Below, in pieces: positions 1-7,056 of a DNA stretch of 12,130 bases. Origin of the DNA: JBBQFC01 sp038321615 (GTDB lineage: Bacteria; Bacteroidota; Bacteroidia; Flavobacteriales_D; Cryomorphaceae); assembly GCA_038321615.1 (NCBI GenBank), contig JBBQFC010000077.1:1-12130 (forward strand). Direction: 5' to 3'. Under the pieces are notes generated by a model, which was not told where the DNA came from, ran no database searches, and worked only from the letters and a program-made list of their open reading frames with translations. Made by a program: the position numbers and the translations under genes. Positions within the stretch are counted from its first letter, which is position 1. Each line of letters starts with the position of its first letter.

Positions 1-346
1 GATTTAGAACTAAACAAAAATGAAAAAAGGCGAGCTCAACCTAATAGCCATCCGATCTTCAAGCAAACAGCCGCCCATAAAGTCGAGTGCGGCATAAAGC
101 TGCTCTACTGCTTCGACTCCGCACAGCACAAGTCTCAAAAACCGCTGAGAGAACAGTCGCAAAGTAGCTTCCAGAAGCTCTGGAGAAGCCATTACCAATA
201 GCTATAGGAAGTAACAGCAAGTATTGCGGGTGAGTGGTCGATGGTTCGCGACGAATCATCGAATCGTAATCCGATTGATCGATTGAAAGGCTGGCTAAAA
301 AGTTATATGGCTGCGCTGCGACTCGATGAGAGATTAGCCTTTAGGT
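1..346. other. No convincing gene; left-edge intergenic region
   Basis: No frame here gives a protein I can recognise. The longest minus-strand frame runs from an ATG at 192 down to a stop at 10 (59 codons), with no recognisable domain, signal peptide or promoter. A plus-strand frame from the ATG at 20 ends after 25 codons. The stretch holds an imperfect inverted repeat around 258-283, in which AATCG at 262-266 can pair with CGATT at 272-276. A longer-range pair is GGCTAA near 292-297 and TTAGCC near 334-339, just beyond the stop codon of the lipoprotein gene. The latter could form a 3' structure for the pyrG-yidC-lipoprotein transcript, but it lacks a T-run. A small gene or RNA cannot be excluded. 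Confidence 0.5.
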
Positions 347-877
347 TTAATACTCACTGTATTCCACCCACTTTTTCTCCAAAAGCGTTACCGAGAGATT
401 CTCGTTGAAATTTTTGAGCGCTAAGGGCACGTCCATCCGGGCTTTAATCCGCTTCAACTTTCCATCTATCCGCACCGCGCTGTAAGTTGATGGCAGGTCC
501 ATGACATTTTTATCGTCGTATTCGTCCTTGAGCGAATCATAGCTTATCGCTTCTGCGATTTTTACGATTTCGTCGATCTCTTGCTTCGTAAATTTGGTGG
601 TGTACATCCCCATCTTTTCAGTGAAGTTGATGCCTTCGTACAGCGCGAAGCCGCTGCCGTAAACCTTTACTTTATAAACGGGACATCGGCCGAAACAGGG
701 GCTTTTTTCAAATTCGATCACGATAGAATCCTTGAAAGCCTGCTCCGGGGTCTGCATAGCCACCGTGGTGGGGGCAGGGGCTGGCTTGGCAACCGGTTCA
801 GCTTCGGCTATCGCTTTTTTGTCTTTGCAGGCAGCCAAGGTAAGCAGCACTGCCGCGGCATATAATAGATTCTTCAT
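347..877 (-). CDS. DUF6438 domain lipoprotein
   Basis: This 176-residue protein is a predicted lipoprotein of unknown function. Residues 1-17 form a lipoprotein signal peptide: M-K-N, a hydrophobic run, and the lipobox LAAC with C17 as the lipidated residue. A flexible Ala/Pro-rich linker follows (about 24-45). A single domain covers about 50-170 and matches the DUF6438 pattern, with the signature SPCFGRCPVY at 59-68 (C61 and C65) followed by an alternating strand region ending in G-x-x-x-Y-E-G. After lipidation it should sit in the outer membrane or face the periplasm; which side it faces cannot be read from the sequence. The ATG lies 4 bases after the yidC stop codon, so it is almost certainly co-transcribed with yidC and may be translationally coupled. 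The family assignment rests on the CFGRCP signature and the length. No enzymatic role is known to me. Confidence 0.85.
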   Translation of the reverse strand: MKNLLYAAAVLLTLAACKDKKAIAEAEPVAKPAPAPTTVAMQTPEQAFKDSIVIEFEKSPCFGRCPVYKVKVYGSGFALYEGINFTEKMGMYTTKFTKQEIDEIVKIAEAISYDSLKDEYDDKNVMDLPSTYSAVRIDGKLKRIKARMDVPLALKNFNENLSVTLLEKKWVEYSEY

Positions 878-881
878 GTGC

Positions 882-2759
882 TTATGTATTCGTTTTAATT
901 CCGCGCTGTTTCGCCATTTCTTCCAATTTCATTTGAAATTTGGATTTGCCCTGTTTGGCTTTCTTCTTTTTATTCTCGGCTATCTGTAATTGAATCTTAT
1001 CCTCGTCGATAAAGAATTGCTTGATCACAAACATTTGCAGTATGGAAATTACGTTGGCTAGAAAGTAATAATAGCTCAGTCCCGAAGCAAAACTGTTGAA
1101 GAAGAAGAGCATAAAGAAAGGGAAAACGTACATAATCACCTTCATATTGGGCATTCCCGGTGCGGTCTGCGTTGGCATCTGTCCACTGTTATACACCGTG
1201 TACAAGAGTGTACTCAAACACATCAATATGGTGAAAAGACTCACATGGTCGCCATAGGCTGGAATGTAAAACGGGAGCGAAGCAATGCTATCGTAAGCCG
1301 ATAAATCGTCGGCCCAAAGGAAAGGCTCGTGGCGCAATTGGATGCTCGAAGGGAAAAATCGAAACATGGCGTAGAGTATCGGAAGCTGGATAAGCATCGG
1401 GATACAACCCGCGAAAGGGCTCACACCTGTTTTGCGGTAGAGCTCCATAGTAGCTTGTTGTTTTTTCAGCGGCTCGGCATCTTTGTTCTTTTCATTTAAG
1501 GCGTCGATCTCCGGTTTCAAGACCCGCATTTTGGCGGAGCTCAGATAGTTTTTGAACGTCAAGGGCGATAACAGCAGCTTGATCACCAAGGTGAGAATCA
1601 AAATGATGATGCCGTAAGACATGCCGGTGGTTTCGAGCCAATCGAAAATTGGGATGACCAAAAATTTGTTGACCCAGCCAAAAATTCCCCAGCCAAGATC
1701 TATCAGCTTATCGAGCTCCATTCCATACCCTTTAAGTATGCGGTAGTCGTTGGGTCCGAAATAGAGCTTTCCGCTAAAGCCTGAGTTTGCAGCTAAGGGT
1801 AAGGATGCGGCGTAGAATTGGGTAAGGGAATCGTTTTCTTCCTCGTATGGGCGGGTGGTTAAAAGCGCACCGCGCTCCATAGGCTGATCGCCGATAAGGA
1901 TTACCGAGAAAAAATCTTGCTTAAACGCCACCCATTCCAGGCGATCTTCGTCGATGAGCTCTTCATCTTCACTTGTTTCGCTTAAGTAATCGCGGCCTTT
2001 GTCTACCTCCTTGTAAAAGATGGAGCTTACGTTTCGCTCGGCAGTGATGCTTTTTTCGCTGTGCAGGGCGCTCAACTCCAATTGCAAACTGGGTTGGGTT
2101 ACGATACCTTCTAAATCTTCAAATTCGGTTTTGAAAGCCAGATCATAACTATTGCCGCTCACAGTGTAGGTATTCCGAATAGATCGACCGCCTTCCAAGG
2201 GTAGGGTGAAAACAATTACCGTTTGCTGGTCTTCCGATATTTGTTTGGATTGGGAAGTCGATTCAAAATAGAAATCCGACGTATTGAAATTGCCGAGCGA
2301 TGGATACGTGAAATTGGTACCTATTTTACCTAGATTTTCTTCCCAAAGCACCATTGGTAAGGAATCGTAGGTGTTGTACTCCTCAAGCGCTGCGTAGATG
2401 GGAACGCCTCCTTTGCTGCTAAATTTCAGATGAAGGAGGTCAGTTTTAACTTCGATTATCCGCGCTTCTCCTTTGGCGGCAACATTAAGTAGGCCATATT
2501 GAGCTTGAAGTTTCAGCTCTGCAGCGGCGGTGGCAGTGCTATCGAAAGCCGCTTCGGGTTGGAGCGTATCTATTGCCGAAAAGGTTTTTTCCACCTCGGT
2601 TTCCGCCAAGGCATTTTGCACGGTAGCCTGCGCAGCGGCCGTGCTATCCCGGATAAACTGCTCTCGGGCAACGGCTTCTTCGCTCGGACGCTGATAGATG
2701 CTGTAACCAATCAATAATAAGCCTATGAGCACTAGCCCGATGACGGAGTTTCTATCCAT
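882..2759 (-). CDS. yidC: Membrane protein insertase YidC
   Basis: YidC inserts and folds inner-membrane proteins, alone or with the Sec translocon. The 625 residues show the Gram-negative layout. An N-terminal membrane anchor lies at about 5-21, a large periplasmic beta-type domain at about 85-345, and the conserved insertase core (60KD_IMP family) at about 350-585. The core contains SPLTFKNYLSSAKM followed by a cytoplasmic helical hairpin (R412-VLKPEIDAL), then the G-x-x-P-M-L-I-Q-L-P signature at about 451-460 and further membrane segments at about 506-522 and 540-580. The tail (590-625) is Lys-rich and may contact ribosomes. The groove arginine of E. coli YidC (R366) aligns with K394 here, a conservative replacement that I recall as common in Bacteroidota. 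The ATG at 2759 fits the anchor and lies 19 bases after a consensus-like -7 box. pyrG is upstream and the DUF6438 lipoprotein gene directly downstream. Confidence 0.97.
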   Translation of the reverse strand: MDRNSVIGLVLIGLLLIGYSIYQRPSEEAVAREQFIRDSTAAAQATVQNALAETEVEKTFSAIDTLQPEAAFDSTATAAAELKLQAQYGLLNVAAKGEARIIEVKTDLLHLKFSSKGGVPIYAALEEYNTYDSLPMVLWEENLGKIGTNFTYPSLGNFNTSDFYFESTSQSKQISEDQQTVIVFTLPLEGGRSIRNTYTVSGNSYDLAFKTEFEDLEGIVTQPSLQLELSALHSEKSITAERNVSSIFYKEVDKGRDYLSETSEDEELIDEDRLEWVAFKQDFFSVILIGDQPMERGALLTTRPYEEENDSLTQFYAASLPLAANSGFSGKLYFGPNDYRILKGYGMELDKLIDLGWGIFGWVNKFLVIPIFDWLETTGMSYGIIILILTLVIKLLLSPLTFKNYLSSAKMRVLKPEIDALNEKNKDAEPLKKQQATMELYRKTGVSPFAGCIPMLIQLPILYAMFRFFPSSIQLRHEPFLWADDLSAYDSIASLPFYIPAYGDHVSLFTILMCLSTLLYTVYNSGQMPTQTAPGMPNMKVIMYVFPFFMLFFFNSFASGLSYYYFLANVISILQMFVIKQFFIDEDKIQLQIAENKKKKAKQGKSKFQMKLEEMAKQRGIKTNT

Positions 2760-2778
2760 GGGTGTTTATTTGAGCCGA

Positions 2779-2808
2779 CAAAGATACGCGCTTGAAACAA
2801 GGCTACAA
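2779..2808 (-). promoter_or_regulatory. Bacteroidota-type promoter for yidC
   Basis: Read on the minus strand, this is TTG, a 19-base spacer, then TATCTTTG (2786-2779). It fits the Bacteroidota housekeeping sigma consensus (TTG around -33, TAnnTTTG around -7) with no mismatch in the -7 box. Transcription would start about 2772-2774, giving a leader of only about 13-15 bases before the yidC ATG at 2759. The leader has no Shine-Dalgarno sequence, which is normal in this phylum. The element lies in the 71-base gap after pyrG. It implies that yidC and the lipoprotein gene can be expressed independently of pyrG, though read-through is also possible. Confidence 0.6.
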
Positions 2809-2830
2809 GGGAATAAAGGATAATCGGCCA

Positions 2831-4456
2831 TTAGCCGTTGAGCACCTCGCTCCCTACTTCGACGCTTGCTTTGATGAACTGTATGAAAAGCGGATGTGGA
2901 TCGGCTACGGTACTCTTGTATTCCGGGTGAAATTGCACCCCAACAAACCAAGGATGATCGGTAATTTCTACGATCTCCACCAAGTTGCTATCGGGGTTTA
3001 CACCGGAAGCGATCATGCCGGAAGCTTCGAACTGCGCTCGGTAGGCATCGTTGAACTCAAATCGGTGACGGTGACGCTCCGTGGTGCTTCCTGTTCCATA
3101 AATCTCGTACGCTTTGGTATTCGGCATAATGGCACATCGGAAGGCTCCCAGGCGCATCGTACCGCCCTTGGTCTGCACTATTTTTTGCGTTTCCATGAGG
3201 TCGATTACAGGGTCGGGTGAGTTGGGGTCGATCTCCGTGGTGTGCGCGCGAGTGAGCCCTAGCACATTGCGTGCGTACTCTATAACGGCGCATTGCATGC
3301 CCAAACAGATTCCGAGGAAGGGAATGTGGTTTTCCCGAGCGAAGCGTATAGCCTCGATCTTACCCTCGATTCCGCGCTCTCCAAAGCCTGGAGCAACTAA
3401 TAAACCTTTCAAGTCTTTGAAAATAGAAGCGACATTGTCGGCGGTAATTTCTTCGCTGTGGATCCATTTTAGTTCCACTTTTACCTCGTTAAAAGCCCCT
3501 GCGTGTGTGAAGGCTTCAACAATGGATTTATACGAGTCTTTCAACTCAATGTATTTCCCAACTAGGCCGATGGTAATGGTAGTTTTTGGGTTTTTATGGC
3601 GCTTCAAAAATTCCTTCCATGCCGTGAGGTCGGCACGATCGGTACTTGGCAAACCAAGCTTTTCGAGCACCACTATATCGAGCTCTTCTTCTTCCATCAG
3701 CAGCGGCACGTCGTAAATTGTAGCCGCATCAATCGATTCGATTACTGCATTGGGAGCGACGTTACAGAATTTGGCGATCTTCTGCTTCAAATCGGATGTA
3801 AGTTCGTGCTCGGTGCGGCATACCAAAATGTCGGGCTGAACTCCGAGTTCCAGCAATTGCTTAACGCTATGCTGGGTAGGTTTTGTTTTTAGTTCGCCGG
3901 CTGCAGCCAAATAGGGTACAAGCGTAAGATGGATTACCAGGCAATCGGCACCCATCTCCCATTTCAATTGACGCACAGACTCTATATAAGGTAGCGATTC
4001 AATATCGCCTACGGTACCGCCTATTTCGGTGATTACAAAGTCGTAGTGGTAATCGTTGCCAAGCAGCTGAATACAGTGCTTTATTTCGTCGGTGATATGG
4101 GGAATGACCTGAACTGTTTTGCCTAAATAGTCGCCGCGGCGCTCCTTGGTTATTACGTTTTGATAGATCCGGCCGGTGGTGATATTATTAGCCTGCGAAG
4201 TGTCGATATTGAGAAATCGCTCGTAATGACCTAAGTCCAAATCGGTTTCGGCACCGTCTTCGGTTACAAAGCACTCGCCGTGCTCATAAGGATTAAGCGT
4301 ACCAGGATCGATATTGATGTAGGGGTCAAGCTTTTGAATGGTTATGGAGTAACCCCGAAGCTGCAGAAGCTTGGCTAACGATGCGGAAATGATGCCTTTG
4401 CCTAAGGAAGAAGTAACCCCGCCTGTTACAAAAATGTACTTGGTCTTGTGACCCAT
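2831..4456 (-). CDS. pyrG: CTP synthase (glutamine hydrolysing)
   Basis: This enzyme makes CTP from UTP, ATP and glutamine, the last step of pyrimidine nucleotide synthesis, in the cytoplasm. The 541 residues match the usual full length. The synthetase domain (1-about 270) opens with KYIFVTGGVTSSLGKG, which includes the P-loop-like GGVTSSLGKG at 12-21, and has the conserved QKLDPYINIDPGTLNPYEHGE block at 41-61. The class I glutamine amidotransferase domain (about 293-530) carries the nucleophile C384 in GICLGMQ and the H510/E512 pair in QFHPEYKS, so the triad is complete. Translation from the ATG at 4456 gives the standard N-terminus. It is followed by yidC on the same strand after 71 bases. 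The upstream spacer has two inverted repeats and only a weak promoter match. Nothing in the protein looks unusual. Confidence 0.98.
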   Translation of the reverse strand: MGHKTKYIFVTGGVTSSLGKGIISASLAKLLQLRGYSITIQKLDPYINIDPGTLNPYEHGECFVTEDGAETDLDLGHYERFLNIDTSQANNITTGRIYQNVITKERRGDYLGKTVQVIPHITDEIKHCIQLLGNDYHYDFVITEIGGTVGDIESLPYIESVRQLKWEMGADCLVIHLTLVPYLAAAGELKTKPTQHSVKQLLELGVQPDILVCRTEHELTSDLKQKIAKFCNVAPNAVIESIDAATIYDVPLLMEEEELDIVVLEKLGLPSTDRADLTAWKEFLKRHKNPKTTITIGLVGKYIELKDSYKSIVEAFTHAGAFNEVKVELKWIHSEEITADNVASIFKDLKGLLVAPGFGERGIEGKIEAIRFARENHIPFLGICLGMQCAVIEYARNVLGLTRAHTTEIDPNSPDPVIDLMETQKIVQTKGGTMRLGAFRCAIMPNTKAYEIYGTGSTTERHRHRFEFNDAYRAQFEASGMIASGVNPDSNLVEIVEITDHPWFVGVQFHPEYKSTVADPHPLFIQFIKASVEVGSEVLNG

Positions 4457-4491
4457 AAGTGCCAGATATTGTGAAGTATAACTACGGGGAG

Positions 4492-4517
4492 TAAAGGTAG
4501 CATTTTACCCGTGCCAA
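4492..4517 (-). promoter_or_regulatory. Weak candidate promoter for pyrG
   Basis: On the minus strand TACCTTTA (4499-4492) matches the Bacteroidota -7 element TAnnTTTG except for the last base. A TTG lies 15 bases upstream (4517-4515), closer than the usual 17-23. Transcription would start near 4486, about 30 bases before the pyrG ATG. If this is the real promoter, both inverted repeats upstream lie outside the pyrG transcript. No better match was seen in the 118-base spacer. Confidence 0.25.
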
Positions 4518-4531
4518 GGGTAGTAACCCTT
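4516..4531. repeat. Inverted repeat upstream of pyrG, with an overlapping alternative pairing
   Basis: AAGGGT at 4516-4521 and ACCCTT at 4526-4531 form a perfect 6-base inverted repeat around a 4-base loop. An overlapping pairing uses TACCC at 4506-4510 with GGGTA at 4518-4522 around a 7-base loop. The two share bases 4518-4521, so they are mutually exclusive. Neither is followed by a T-run in either direction. They could be a bidirectional terminator-like element for the receptor gene, a protein-binding palindrome or chance. Confidence 0.4.
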
Positions 4532-4551
4532 AACAATCGAAGCTAATAGTT

Positions 4552-4571
4552 TTGAACGTGCCGACGTTCAA
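4552..4571 (-). terminator. Hairpin just after the TonB-dependent receptor stop
   Basis: TTGAACGT at 4552-4559 and ACGTTCAA at 4564-4571 form a perfect 8-base inverted repeat around a 4-base loop (GCCG). It begins 3 bases after the stop codon of the receptor gene (4575-4577), the usual place for a 3'-end structure. On the minus strand the stem is followed by an A-rich stretch rather than T residues, so it is not a canonical intrinsic terminator. It could instead stabilise the mRNA end or bind a protein. Confidence 0.4.
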
Positions 4572-4574
4572 GCC

Positions 4575-6932
4575 TTAGAAGCTGAAGATCAAACCTACAC
4601 TGGGTAGTATAGGAAGTTGATTTACGCGTTGAGCGGTAACTCTGTCGACATAGAAAATATTAGGCCGGTCGTAAACATTGGTCAAACTAAAGTTTGCTTC
4701 TAGTTTAGAAAACTCCGAGAAGTTAAATGTTTTCTTGATCGAGAAGTCCAAGCGGTGGTAAGTCGGTAGTCGCCCACCGTTTAGTTCGGCATATTGTATG
4801 GTCGGCTCAGTGCCATTGGTTTGCGTTATATCGGTACTAATGTCGTCTACGAAGGTCTCTCCAAGGAAGAAGCCTTGGTTTTGTGTAAACGGGAACCCGG
4901 AACCAAAATTCCAGCGGGCGTTCACTTCCCAATCGCGCACCTTACCCCAGGTGTACGACACGAGGAAGTTGGCATTGTGGCGGCGGTCGAACACGGGGTT
5001 GTATTCTCGCACCCCATCCCAGCGATTGACAATAGCCAAGGAGTACACCGCCCATACATACCACCTGCGGGTTTCGTATTTCAAATTAAAATCAATGCCC
5101 TTCGCGTCGCCGCTTTCTACGACGAAGTCATTTTTTAGTATATCCGGAGCGTCGGCATTATCGCTGTTGAAAATTTTGTTTCTGTTGATATTGGTGAGCT
5201 GAGTAAACTCTTTCAAATACACTTCCACATTGGCGGTAAGCCTGGAAGAAAGATCGTATTCAAAACCACCTATTATATGGTAGGCGGTTTGAAGCGGATT
5301 TTTCACTTCGCGTACACTTCCATCTTGTTCTAGAAAAGAGTCTTGATTTACATCGGGAGCTACTAAGAATCCGTAGAATAAGTTCACCACGTCGCGGTCG
5401 GAAGTGGCAGAAATCAGGTTTTGAGAATAGAGTCCGCCCGCTGCCTTAATTCGAAAGCTCGGAGTGATGTTGTATTTGACTCCAACACGTGGTTCTGGCC
5501 GAAATACGCGCACGGACGCGTAATATTGAGCTCGAAAACCGAGGTCTAGAATCAAATTTCCGGTTTTAAACTTATAGGCAGCAAATCCGCCAAGCTCGGT
5601 GTTGTTTTCTTCTTGTTCAAATTGTAGACCAACGCCGTTGAAGAACGAAAAGTTGGTGCCAAAACCGCTGATGTCTACGCCGTACTTAAACTCATTGTCG
5701 CCTTGGAAATATTTGAAATTAATACCTAGGTCGAAATTTGAAATTCCAGAAGTTCTAGGGCGAAGTGCTGCTTGATTACTGCTGTCGTCATCTGGATCGG
5801 GGAGCTGAACGAGCTCAATTTGATAGTCGCTATAATTGAATCGCCCTTCCACGAGCACGGGGTTTCCTTGCGGCACCAAAACAAAATTTAAACCACCACC
5901 CGCAGAATTCCAGTTGAGGTCGCTGAATTCCTGAAAGATTACTTTATCCGTATAGTTGAAGCCGAATAAACTAAACTTGCTTCCAGTTGAAGAATTGAAA
6001 CTCACCTTTCCGTAAAGGTCGGTGAAGTTAAAAGGAAGCCCTTCTTCATCGACGTAGTCATAAAGCAGTCTGGAACTTTCATCGAGGTAGGAATGTTTTG
6101 CCGAAAACATAAAGGACGAAGAGCTCTTGCCTTCATTCGTTTGCCGTTTCAGCGGACCTTCTATTATAGCATTTGTCAGAAAGGTGCTGGCTCCTACTTT
6201 ACCTGTAATACGTCGCTTGTTTCCATCGCGCATTTTAATGTCCATGATGGACGAAACTCGTCCACCGTATTCGGCTCCAAAGCCAGCGGTGTAAATGTCT
6301 GCATTTCGAATGAGCTCGGTATCAAATACGGAAAACAATCCGATACTGTGGAAAGGGTTGATGATGGTCATACCGTCCATCAACGTGCGGTTTTGAACAG
6401 GTGAGCCACCGCGAATGTAGAGCTGCCCGCCCTGATCGCCGGTGAAAATAACCCCTGGCAATACTTGGAGATACTGAGCCAGATCGGGGGTTCCACCTAT
6501 GGATGGGATTTGCTTGATTTCTTTTGGTGTGGCTTTCGTTACCGAAATCGTCACATTGGTTTGAGCTTCCTGCCTTTGGGCAGATATTTCGACCGCTTGA
6601 ATGTTAATACTCGACTTCCTCAAGAACATTTTCTCGTTTAGAATCCGTCCGGGCACTATATTGACCGCCTTGGTGAGGGTGTCGTAGCCAAGATAAGTTA
6701 TCCGCAATTGATAATCGCCGGCTGGCACATCGCTGATCAGGAAGTAACCGTTCACATCAGTACCAGCGCCCAGGCTCGTGCCTACGAGGTAAACATTGGT
6801 AAATATTACTGGCTCACCCGATTCTTCTTCGTATACAAATCCGCGGACTGAGCCATTTTGAGCTGCTGCGACCATGCTAAGTAAGGATAGTACGAGTGTG
6901 AAGAGAGTAAAGCGTTGTTTCATTACAGGCAT
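4575..6932 (-). CDS. TonB-dependent outer-membrane receptor
   Basis: This is an outer-membrane active transporter powered by TonB-ExbBD; its substrate cannot be read from the sequence. The open frame extends to a TTG at 6944, but the in-frame ATG at 6932 or 6923 is preferred, because MKQRFTLFTLVLSLLSMVAAAQ (starting at 6923) is a classic signal peptide. Numbering from the TTG, a carboxypeptidase-regulatory-like domain covers about 31-108 (GSVRGFVYEEESGEPV, then GYFLISDVPAGDYQLRITYLGY). The plug covers about 140-240 (PSIGGTPDLAQYLQVLPGV; YIRGGSPVQNRTLMDG; GFGAEYGGRVSSIMDI). The rest is an about 540-residue beta barrel ending in an aromatic residue (GLIFSF). No SusD partner or other uptake gene lies beside it, so it is probably not a polysaccharide-utilisation receptor. 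It is transcribed alone, flanked by a 3' hairpin and a promoter-sized gap. Confidence 0.93.
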   Translation of the reverse strand: MPVMKQRFTLFTLVLSLLSMVAAAQNGSVRGFVYEEESGEPVIFTNVYLVGTSLGAGTDVNGYFLISDVPAGDYQLRITYLGYDTLTKAVNIVPGRILNEKMFLRKSSINIQAVEISAQRQEAQTNVTISVTKATPKEIKQIPSIGGTPDLAQYLQVLPGVIFTGDQGGQLYIRGGSPVQNRTLMDGMTIINPFHSIGLFSVFDTELIRNADIYTAGFGAEYGGRVSSIMDIKMRDGNKRRITGKVGASTFLTNAIIEGPLKRQTNEGKSSSSFMFSAKHSYLDESSRLLYDYVDEEGLPFNFTDLYGKVSFNSSTGSKFSLFGFNYTDKVIFQEFSDLNWNSAGGGLNFVLVPQGNPVLVEGRFNYSDYQIELVQLPDPDDDSSNQAALRPRTSGISNFDLGINFKYFQGDNEFKYGVDISGFGTNFSFFNGVGLQFEQEENNTELGGFAAYKFKTGNLILDLGFRAQYYASVRVFRPEPRVGVKYNITPSFRIKAAGGLYSQNLISATSDRDVVNLFYGFLVAPDVNQDSFLEQDGSVREVKNPLQTAYHIIGGFEYDLSSRLTANVEVYLKEFTQLTNINRNKIFNSDNADAPDILKNDFVVESGDAKGIDFNLKYETRRWYVWAVYSLAIVNRWDGVREYNPVFDRRHNANFLVSYTWGKVRDWEVNARWNFGSGFPFTQNQGFFLGETFVDDISTDITQTNGTEPTIQYAELNGGRLPTYHRLDFSIKKTFNFSEFSKLEANFSLTNVYDRPNIFYVDRVTAQRVNQLPILPSVGLIFSF

Positions 6933-6955
6933 TTCAGATTTCAAAAAAGAGGGCT

Positions 6956-6973
6956 AAGTTACATATATCACTT
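6956..6973. promoter_or_regulatory. Imperfect palindrome upstream of the receptor gene
   Basis: AAGTTACATATATCACTT reads the same on both strands at 14 of 18 positions, with perfect AAGT/ACTT arms and a TA-rich centre. Its near edge lies 23 bases upstream of the preferred receptor ATG at 6932 and overlaps an imperfect -7 match (TAACTTAG, minus strand, 6961-6954). This position suits a repressor or activator site controlling receptor expression. The regulator is unknown, and an AT-rich chance palindrome is a real alternative. Confidence 0.25.
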
Positions 6974-7027
6974 TTGCACGGAAGTTTTTTAACGATCTTA
7001 AGAGTAGATATTACACTAACGGTAGCA

Positions 7028-7045
7028 TTCCGACAATCAGCGGAA
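7028..7045 (-). repeat. Short inverted repeat downstream of holA
   Basis: TTCCG at 7028-7032 and CGGAA at 7041-7045 form a 5-base stem around an 8-base loop, 11 bases past the holA stop codon on the minus strand. No T-run follows. It may contribute to the 3' end of the amn-holA transcript, but the stem is short. Confidence 0.25.
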
Positions 7046-7056
7046 AGCGAACTCTA

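Noticed and set aside
10..198. Minus-strand open frame that might be a small gene
   Set aside because: It begins at a TTG, or at an ATG at 192, encodes about 59 residues with no recognisable feature, and lacks a promoter match. Kept only as a note in the intergenic entry.
2792..3892. Plus-strand open frames opposite pyrG (2792-3220, 3114-3716, 3596-3892)
   Set aside because: They lie entirely or almost entirely antisense to a clearly identified CTP synthase, have no recognisable domain, and are explained by the codon pattern of pyrG.
4794..5202. Plus-strand open frames opposite the TonB-dependent receptor
   Set aside because: Low-complexity translations antisense to a well-supported gene; no promoter or domain evidence.
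4575..6932. Polysaccharide utilisation locus
   Set aside because: The receptor has no SusD-like partner, glycoside hydrolase or sensor nearby; neighbours are housekeeping genes.
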